NCBI GenBank assembly: GCA_020437395.1 | Contig: JAGQWJ010000019.1 | Span: forward strand, 38 to 52,637 | Length of the DNA: 52,600 bases | From: Ignavibacteriota bacterium | GTDB lineage: Bacteria; Bacteroidota; Ignavibacteria; Kapaibacteriales; UBA2268 | Direction: 5' to 3' | Shown: positions 46,787 through 52,600 of the stretch, in pieces | Numbering within the stretch: the first letter of the stretch is position 1 | Layout of the letters: every line of letters starts with the position of its first letter | Notes under the pieces: generated by a model | Told to the model about the DNA's origin: nothing | What the model saw: the letters and a program-made list of their open reading frames with translations, nothing else | The model's database searches: none | Translations under genes and position numbers: made by a program

Positions 46787-47458
46787 ATGAAGAAAATGCT
46801 AAAACTATTAAAAATCATAGGTAAGCTAATACTACTTTTTTTACTTTCTTCAGTTATTGTAGTCGGAATCTTCAGATTTGTCCCAATTCCTATTACCCCC
46901 TACCAAATATTGAATGCGTTATCGGGTGATGGATTGACTAAAAGTTGGGCTAGCTATGATGAAGTTTCTCCTAATTTCTATAGAGCAGTAATTGCAGCAG
47001 AAGATGCTAGATTCTATTCTCATTCAGGAATTGATTGGCGAGCAGTCAAAGATGCCCAAAGACACAATGAGCTGTACCCCAAAAAACGTCGCCGTGGCGC
47101 GAGCACTATTACTATGCAAACAGCCAAGAATACTTTCCTTTGGCATGGGCGAAACTATGTCAGAAAGGGATTGGAAGCATATTTTAGTTACCTAATAGAG
47201 TTTTTCTGGGGGAAAAAACGAATACTCGAAGTATATGGGAACGTAGTGGAAATGGGCGAAGGTATGTACGGTGTAGAAGCTGCCTCGCAAAAGTACTTCG
47301 GTAAAAGTGCGAGTAAGTTAACCAAGAGACAGGCGGCACTACTGGCAGCAATACTTCCAAACCCTAAGCGGTGGAATCCTGCAAAGCCAACTGCATACCT
47401 AAACAGAAGAGCGAGTACTATACAAGCTAGAATGAATTCTATTGGTTTGAAGGATTGA
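46787..47458 (+). CDS. mtgA: Monofunctional peptidoglycan glycosyltransferase
   Basis: Membrane-anchored GT51 enzyme that polymerises lipid II into glycan strands, without a transpeptidase domain. The 223-residue protein has one N-terminal membrane helix (LLKIIGKLILLFLLSSVIVV). It also has the GT51 motifs: AVIAAEDARFYSHSGID with the catalytic Glu72, RRRGASTITMQTAKN, VYGNVVEMGEGMYGVEAASQ and LAAILPNPKRWNP. The ATG at 46787 is preferred to a TTG 12 bases earlier. Length is normal for MtgA. A small HEAT-like gene begins one base after its stop. Confidence 0.94.
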   Translation: MKKMLKLLKIIGKLILLFLLSSVIVVGIFRFVPIPITPYQILNALSGDGLTKSWASYDEVSPNFYRAVIAAEDARFYSHSGIDWRAVKDAQRHNELYPKKRRRGASTITMQTAKNTFLWHGRNYVRKGLEAYFSYLIEFFWGKKRILEVYGNVVEMGEGMYGVEAASQKYFGKSASKLTKRQAALLAAILPNPKRWNPAKPTAYLNRRASTIQARMNSIGLKD

Positions 47459-47459
47459 A

Positions 47460-47957
47460 ATGTATTCTAAAAAGAAAAATGATTTACTTAATCAGGACTT
47501 AACTGAATTAGAAAGAGTATTAATAGAATCTCGCAAAGAAGGAATGGTAGCTTATGTTAATTCCACTCCTGCTACTTTCGTTGAGCTAGTTGAATTATCA
47601 TTGTCAGACAAACAACCGTTTGCATGGAGAGCTGCTTTTATATTAACTACTGTGATGAAGAGGAACGATAAGCGAATTAGTAATAGAACTGACGAAGTGA
47701 TAAATGCAATAGACGGAAAACCAGATGGACACAAAAGAGAGCTTTTAAAAATACTACTGAAATTGGAGTTGATCGAAGAGCAAGAGAGTCTTTTGATTGA
47801 TAAATGTATTGATATATGGAAAGATATTGAAGCGAAGCCAGCACTCCGTTTCTATGCTCTTAGGATGCTAATGAACATAGCGGAGAAATATCCAGATTTA
47901 GAATCTGAGATAAGATTACTCACGTCAGATATGTATATGGACAGTTTATCGCAATGA
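47460..47957 (+). CDS. Small helical protein, HEAT-repeat-like, coupled to mtgA
   Basis: A 165-residue soluble, all-helical protein without signal peptide. Repeated helix pairs (FAWRAAFILTTVMKRND, HKRELLKILLKLELIEE, ALRFYALRMLMNIAEKYPD) resemble HEAT/ARM repeats. Proteins like it occur widely in Bacteroidota without known function. The ATG follows the mtgA stop after one base (TGAAATG), so the two are co-translated; a role near cell-wall synthesis is only a guess. Confidence 0.7.
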   Translation: MYSKKKNDLLNQDLTELERVLIESRKEGMVAYVNSTPATFVELVELSLSDKQPFAWRAAFILTTVMKRNDKRISNRTDEVINAIDGKPDGHKRELLKILLKLELIEEQESLLIDKCIDIWKDIEAKPALRFYALRMLMNIAEKYPDLESEIRLLTSDMYMDSLSQ

Positions 47958-48028
47958 ATAAGAAGGGTGATAGAGAAGAGGTTTAATAAATTGAAATGAA
48001 AAAGGAGCCGATTGGCATCTTATGGAAC

Positions 48029-51000
48029 CTACTTAAATATCATAAACTTCTTGAAATATGAGTTTTCTGGTGTAACAATCATTAATGAATAGGTGCCATT
48101 TACGAAATCACTTATGTCTATACTCTTTTTGTAACTTCCTCTTTTGAAGTTACTATTATCTGAATATAACTCACGACCTAGCAAATCAAATAAATGAAAG
48201 CTAAATTGCCCCTCTCTCAGTACTTCAAATTCTAGGTTTATTATCCTATCCGTTGGGTTCGGATATATATTAATAACTCTTTCTTTCAACTGATAATCAT
48301 ATATCCTGTTATTAGTATCTTTTAGATAAATAACTTTTCTTGACTCATCTGTCTTGTTTTCACAACCATTATAAAAGTTAGAACTTGATTCTATTACAAT
48401 ACTATCTGATTTAGGATAATATACCAGAATATTCTGATAATTTGAATTCTGTTCATTAAATTTTGTATTTATAATATCATAATTCCGCTCTATAAACAAT
48501 GTGTCATCAACTTGATAAGATGAATTGCTTGGGGATAAGCTAGGTAGATATGCACCACTACCTGAGCCAGATGCTTTAAGTACAGGGTATATTTTATAAA
48601 TTGAACGTCCTTTGAACTCTCTTATTGAATCTGTTTCTGAGTAAATTTTATCTTCAATCCTAATTTGTATATTAGTTGAATCACTATAAATAATATTACT
48701 CTCTAAATAGAAGTCACTGGTTAAGTTCAAATTGAAAGTATCGAGTACTACACAATCCTCAACTGTAGTGTAAGACACAACATAATCACCAGATTTAGTC
48801 AAAGTAAGGTCATCAATATCATGACCCTGTACTACTTTTATTTCTCTAGATTCTAAATAACTCAAATCCAAACTATTGCATAACGTTGTATCATTGAAAA
48901 CTATTCTATTTCTTAGCTGATTGCTATATATAGTATCAAATCTAGTCTTCTCACACCCATCAGCAAATAGATTTGTGACTGTCTTGATTATGTTAAGAGA
49001 ATCTAATAACTCCATCCTGACTGCGAACCTAATTATTAGTTTTAAATCTTCATCTATCCCATGAACTGTGGACTTCGCAAGAGTATTATTAAGATTAATT
49101 TTATAGATTGATTCCAAATTTTCAGTCTGGCTGAAAGTAGTTATTTGTACATTTGGATCTAAAGTATTTTCAATGATTGTATGTTTAAATTTGTTTACAA
49201 AACTCTTTGGTAAATAAAGATACACTTGTCCTTCGTTTATTGAATTAAATGATTTTTGAGTAATATCTACATATAGAAACAAAGAATCTTCGCTGCAGTA
49301 ATTATCAGCATATACTTCAACTTCCAAATCATTATTGTTAATTGTAAGTGAAATGCTCTCCTTACCTATATCACCCTTTTTAGTACTTTCTAATACGACA
49401 TCTACTATATATTCTGGGTTATACCTATAATCATCATTGTAAGTAGCTGAGAAATGAATTATAGTGTCTTTAGTACCTTCATCGAAAATTATTGTTTTTC
49501 CTTCGGTTTCAAAACTCAATCTACTATTTGCTACTTTTACTAATAATGTATCTGATTCTTCTATTTCTTTTTCTATTTTTATTGGAATATCAATAGTACC
49601 AATATCGCAAAAATTATAGTTTAGTTCTTGTTTGATTAAACCGTAACTCATTGGTCTTAGGGATATGTTGTCAATTAAATAGTATGATAATGAACCAGGG
49701 TCGGGACTATAAATAATTGAGAATATATATAAATAATTATAATTTTTTAATTCTAAATTATTGAATTCTAGATGTTTCCATTCTAAACCATGATTAAAAT
49801 CACTATTATTTGTAATATTGTAATCCAGTCGATTTGAAAGTAGCATAAAATCTTCATCCTTAGGTAAACTAAAACTATCTTTTTCGCATATTTCATTTTT
49901 TGAAAATAAAATATGGAAAGTATCTTGTGTACCTGAGGAAAATGAATTTAAATCTAAACTTAACCGATATAACTCATCAGTTTTATTTTCGATTATTGAT
50001 TGAGAAATAGTTTCTAAGTTAAACTTTTCTCTACTATAAATTTTCTCTTTTGAAATTCTACTTGAAAACATACCAAGAAAAAAGTTATTCAATAATTCAT
50101 TATATGATTTTCTTACTGATTTTAAAACGTAATAATTTTTAAAATATATGTTATTATTATATTTTGTAGAAAAATTAGGATCATTATTTAAAGTTAAATC
50201 ATCAATATTTAAATAAGTTAATACATCAGGTGTCCAACTCAAATTCCAACCTGCTAAATATTTGCTTGGTACACAAGGTTCATGAGTATCATCTCTGTTG
50301 TAAAGGTAATTAGGAGCATCATCTGGTAAAAGTTTTAATTGACCAATAGAAGTAACTTGCTCGAAGTCGCCATTGCAAATTAGGTTCCTATTATCTCTTT
50401 TGCATTCACCGACGCTGTTATCTTCAATTGGTAAGACTATATTTACTCTTGCTGGATTGCTGATGAAACCGTCAACAGATTTACTGTAATAATTAAATTG
50501 ATAAGGATTTTGGAATCTTGCTAATGTTAGTTCTAAAGTATCAATTAGGTTATAACTTGCTTTATCGAATTTGATAAACTCGTTTTGGATGGGTATAAGA
50601 CTTTCAATTTGTTCATCATTGCCTAATAACATTGAAGCTGGGATTTTAAGAATATTATTGCTATTAACTGATATAGTATCTATAAAGTCATTATTTGTAA
50701 TTGGTATTTTAAAATTAGACAATTCTATTATTTGTTTTTCCGTTATTATCGTATCTTCATGAAATTTACCAGTTATATTATAACCTAATGTAGATAACAC
50801 ATACAAGTCTTCGTATAGTGGAGTTCTTTTTATTTGACCTTTATATATAGATGGCATCATGGCAAACTTCTTATCAAGACAATTAGTATCAAGATGAGAA
50901 ATACTAGAGCCATTTTGCCAATCGGAAGGACTGAAAACTATGGGTAAATCATTAAGATAACTTATAGCACATTCCTCTTTCAGCTTAGGTTTTAATTCTG

Positions 51001-51652
51001 AATTGAAAGTAACAAGATTGGCGGCATTGAATGAAATTAATTGATTACTTTCGGCTTGCAATCTAGTATCGAAAAGACTGAATATACCTTGCTCGTAATT
51101 AGTTTCTATTGATTCACCATTTTTGGTAATCATAGAAAAGAAACCAAGTGAGTGTATATATTCATGGAGAATAATAGAATATAAATCATATTTATTATTA
51201 TCAAACTCTCCTTCTACAGTATTATACTGATAATTAATATTTATAAAAAGCTCACAATCATAAGTCAAATCATTAGGGTTTATATTTGTTGTATTATATT
51301 TCTGCCAAACTCTCCCTGTGGTAATTCCGTTTCTTAGCAGTAAAACACTTTCGTATTTAGGTACGATATAAGCTAATGCTTGTATTTTTTTTTCAATAGT
51401 TTTTACTTTTATTCTAATCTGATTATTGTATTTTGGGTCTATTAGTTGCTCTATATCACTTATCACTTGAATAACAGTATTTTCTACTCCCTTACTATAG
51501 GTGGTTTCATTTTTAAAAAAAGTGGACGTAGAATCAAAGTCGATAGTATGAAAATCCTGAGCAGAGAGATTCAGAGTAAATAATAATAAAAAGGGTATGC
51601 AAGCATACCCATTAAAATCTAATCTACGATATAGTTTATTGAATTTGAACAA
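48029..51652 (-). CDS. Large T9SS-secreted protein with zinc-protease-like HEYIH motif
   Basis: A 1207-residue exported protein with an N-terminal signal (IPFLLLFTLNLSAQ). Residues about 35-300 resemble metalloprotease domains of secreted Bacteroidota proteins: SIILHEYIHSLGFFS carries His163, Glu164 and His167, but the metzincin third-ligand position is Ser. Around residue 418 begins a second module (NLICNGDFEQ, typical of secreted carbohydrate-binding-like domains in this group). Calx-beta-like and Ig-like beta domains follow, and about 1125-1207 is a T9SS type A sorting domain (INIYPNPTDRIINLEF, HLFDLLGRELYS). The start is TTG at 51652: an in-frame TAG lies three codons before it and there is no ATG near the signal peptide. 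Proteolytic activity is possible but unproven. Confidence 0.8.
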   Translation of the reverse strand: MFKFNKLYRRLDFNGYACIPFLLLFTLNLSAQDFHTIDFDSTSTFFKNETTYSKGVENTVIQVISDIEQLIDPKYNNQIRIKVKTIEKKIQALAYIVPKYESVLLLRNGITTGRVWQKYNTTNINPNDLTYDCELFININYQYNTVEGEFDNNKYDLYSIILHEYIHSLGFFSMITKNGESIETNYEQGIFSLFDTRLQAESNQLISFNAANLVTFNSELKPKLKEECAISYLNDLPIVFSPSDWQNGSSISHLDTNCLDKKFAMMPSIYKGQIKRTPLYEDLYVLSTLGYNITGKFHEDTIITEKQIIELSNFKIPITNNDFIDTISVNSNNILKIPASMLLGNDEQIESLIPIQNEFIKFDKASYNLIDTLELTLARFQNPYQFNYYSKSVDGFISNPARVNIVLPIEDNSVGECKRDNRNLICNGDFEQVTSIGQLKLLPDDAPNYLYNRDDTHEPCVPSKYLAGWNLSWTPDVLTYLNIDDLTLNNDPNFSTKYNNNIYFKNYYVLKSVRKSYNELLNNFFLGMFSSRISKEKIYSREKFNLETISQSIIENKTDELYRLSLDLNSFSSGTQDTFHILFSKNEICEKDSFSLPKDEDFMLLSNRLDYNITNNSDFNHGLEWKHLEFNNLELKNYNYLYIFSIIYSPDPGSLSYYLIDNISLRPMSYGLIKQELNYNFCDIGTIDIPIKIEKEIEESDTLLVKVANSRLSFETEGKTIIFDEGTKDTIIHFSATYNDDYRYNPEYIVDVVLESTKKGDIGKESISLTINNNDLEVEVYADNYCSEDSLFLYVDITQKSFNSINEGQVYLYLPKSFVNKFKHTIIENTLDPNVQITTFSQTENLESIYKINLNNTLAKSTVHGIDEDLKLIIRFAVRMELLDSLNIIKTVTNLFADGCEKTRFDTIYSNQLRNRIVFNDTTLCNSLDLSYLESREIKVVQGHDIDDLTLTKSGDYVVSYTTVEDCVVLDTFNLNLTSDFYLESNIIYSDSTNIQIRIEDKIYSETDSIREFKGRSIYKIYPVLKASGSGSGAYLPSLSPSNSSYQVDDTLFIERNYDIINTKFNEQNSNYQNILVYYPKSDSIVIESSSNFYNGCENKTDESRKVIYLKDTNNRIYDYQLKERVINIYPNPTDRIINLEFEVLREGQFSFHLFDLLGRELYSDNSNFKRGSYKKSIDISDFVNGTYSLMIVTPENSYFKKFMIFK

Positions 51653-51655
51653 GAA

Positions 51656-51660
51656 CTCCT
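51656..51660 (-). promoter_or_regulatory. Shine-Dalgarno AGGAG upstream of a TTG start
   Basis: AGGAG lies only three bases before the TTG codon chosen as the start of the 1207-residue protein. The other AGGAG sites in this window have spacings of five to eight bases, so translation here may be weak, or the start may be misassigned by a codon or two. Confidence 0.55.
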
Positions 51661-51705
51661 ATCAATACTAAAGTTATTCAAATATTGATTAATTTCATTG
51701 TGTTA

Positions 51706-51735
51706 AACATAACATAACATAACATAACATAACAT
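51706..51735. repeat. Pentanucleotide tandem repeat (AACAT)6
   Basis: Six exact copies of AACAT, centred about 70 bases upstream of the TTG start of the 1207-residue surface protein (ATGTT repeats on its strand). Such a simple repeat is prone to slipped-strand change in copy number. Confidence 0.9.
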
Positions 51736-52087
51736 CCAAATTTTATTTTACAAAACAAATATTTAATATTCACAATTGAATATAAATGTTACTTATGGTG
51801 TTAGCGAGGATTGGATTAGTAACATTCTAGGACAAGAGAACAAGTTCCCTTGTTGATTTTTACTTGGATTCATTGGGTCAATTCATTTTATATTTTACTT
51901 TTTATAAGACAGTACTGGCTACATCTGCTGGATATTTCACTTCGTTCAATCTGACGAAGGTTAGTAAATGTAATAAGCCATGACAAGAAAATACTCATAG
52001 ATGAATCAAAAATATTACTAAAAAAGAAAATATTCTAGTTCAAAATGATTAAATTTCGAATTATTAGGATATTAAAAATAGAAAGTA

Positions 52088-52600
52088 ATGGCAAAAGGCA
52101 AAGAAACACCCTTAATAAAGCAGTATAATGGAATAAAAGCAAAGTATCCGGACACGGTATTGCTCTTTCGTTTGGGGGATTTCTATGAGACATTCAACGA
52201 AGATGCAGTTATAACAGCAAAAGTATGCGGTATAACTCTAACAAAGAGAAACAATGGTGCTGCTGGCGATATGCCACTAGCTGGTTTCCCCCATCATCAA
52301 TTAGATGCTTATTTACCTAAGTTAGTAAAGGCAGGTTACAGAGCCGCAGTTTGTGAGCAATTAGAAGACCCTAAACAAGCAAAAGGTATAGTCAAGCGTG
52401 GAGTTACGGAGATAGTAACACCCGGTGTTGCACTATATGATAAGCTATTAGAATCGAAGAAAAATAAATTCCTTGCTTCCGTCTATTATAAGAAATTGAA
52501 AAATGGCCCTGAGTTGATTGGCCTTTCGTTCGCTGATGTTTCAACTGGAGAGTTTGTTACGGGCGATATATTAGCCAAAGATTTACAAAACAATCTAGAA
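52088..52600 (+). CDS. mutS: DNA mismatch repair protein MutS, N-terminal part (cut by the window edge)
   Basis: The first 171 codons of MutS, the ATPase that recognises mismatched bases. The mismatch-binding domain I is clear: PLIKQYNGIKAKYPDTVLLF, then RLGDFYETF with the Phe-x-Glu mismatch-wedge motif (Phe-Tyr-Glu), GITLTKR, MPLAGFPHHQLDAYLPKLV and RAAVCEQLEDP. The VKRGVTEIVTPGV block follows, and domain II begins at about residue 130. The frame is intact to the end of the window. The start at 52088 (MAKGKETPLIKQY) matches the usual MutS N-terminus. Confidence 0.97.
   Translation, partial: MAKGKETPLIKQYNGIKAKYPDTVLLFRLGDFYETFNEDAVITAKVCGITLTKRNNGAAGDMPLAGFPHHQLDAYLPKLVKAGYRAAVCEQLEDPKQAKGIVKRGVTEIVTPGVALYDKLLESKKNKFLASVYYKKLKNGPELIGLSFADVSTGEFVTGDILAKDLQNNLE

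Larger units (their letters stand above)
51653..52087. other. 435-base intergenic region between the T9SS protease-like gene and mutS
   Basis: Divergent, gene-free region. It holds the AACAT tandem repeat at 51706-51735. It also has an imperfect inverted repeat at 51832-51853 (ACAAGAGAAC / GTTCCCTTGT with one mismatch) followed by T-rich sequence on the plus strand, and a short hairpin CTTCGT / ACGAAG at 51940-51959. The last is set in TTTCACTTCGTTCAATCTGA, which resembles the dispersed TTCACTTCGTTC-type repeats seen between genes in many bacteria. The mutS promoter must lie in the right half; I see no confident match. No coding frame is convincing. Confidence 0.5.

Overview
The window is AT-rich DNA from a Gram-negative bacterium of the FCB group (Bacteroidota / Chlorobiota-Ignavibacteriota side; 'Candidatus Kapabacteria'-like lineages would fit, but this is inference). 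The clues are several proteins with C-terminal type IX secretion (T9SS) sorting domains, a PorV/PorQ-like barrel, a GWxTD protein, choice-of-anchor D and IgGFc-binding-like surface proteins, and TonB-dependent receptor logic. Many genes have a clear AGGAG ribosome-binding site. No phage, insertion sequence or CRISPR array is visible. The first gene (M48 protease) and the last (mutS) are cut by the window edges.

Layout. 1-1049: end of an M48 protease gene meeting clpS tail to tail. 1262-9218: a two-gene plus-strand unit, an outer-membrane barrel and a 2080-residue secreted protein with a TANFOR-like N-terminus, an embedded DUF4157-like HEAAH motif and a Cys-rich helical region. 9338-14893 (minus): a di-haem cytochrome c peroxidase lipoprotein and two 720-residue IgGFc-binding-like T9SS proteins whose last 83 codons are nearly identical. 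15136-20199: nuoL-nuoM-nuoN, the proton-pumping arm of complex I, without the other nuo genes. 20300-22882: a BNR-type T9SS protein, a stranded T9SS-domain remnant, a thioredoxin-like lipoprotein and an EVE-domain protein.

22883-44422 is an unbroken run of minus-strand envelope genes. In transcription order they are: a giant glycine-rich/choice-of-anchor D T9SS protein; a protein with two OmpA-like domains; an ECF sigma factor; an anti-sigma factor fused to an outer-membrane-type barrel; a TonB-dependent receptor; a 1573-residue secreted protein; a PorV/PorQ-like barrel; a GWxTD protein; a lipid A acyltransferase; and a heptosyltransferase-like GT9. After this come xerD, a Gfo/Idh/MocA oxidoreductase, tRNA-Ser(UGA), mtgA, a small HEAT-like protein, a 1207-residue T9SS protein with an HEYIH zinc-protease-like motif, and the start of mutS.

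How it works together: most of the window builds or decorates the cell envelope. The most interesting candidate system is the ECF sigma factor with its anti-sigma/barrel fusion. One polypeptide could cross both membranes and report outer-membrane state directly to transcription; it resembles the dual membrane-spanning anti-sigma (Dma) proteins described in Bacteroides thetaiotaomicron. It sits between an OmpA/adhesin operon and a TonB-receptor operon that are plausible targets. Second is the barrel plus giant DUF4157-bearing protein pair.
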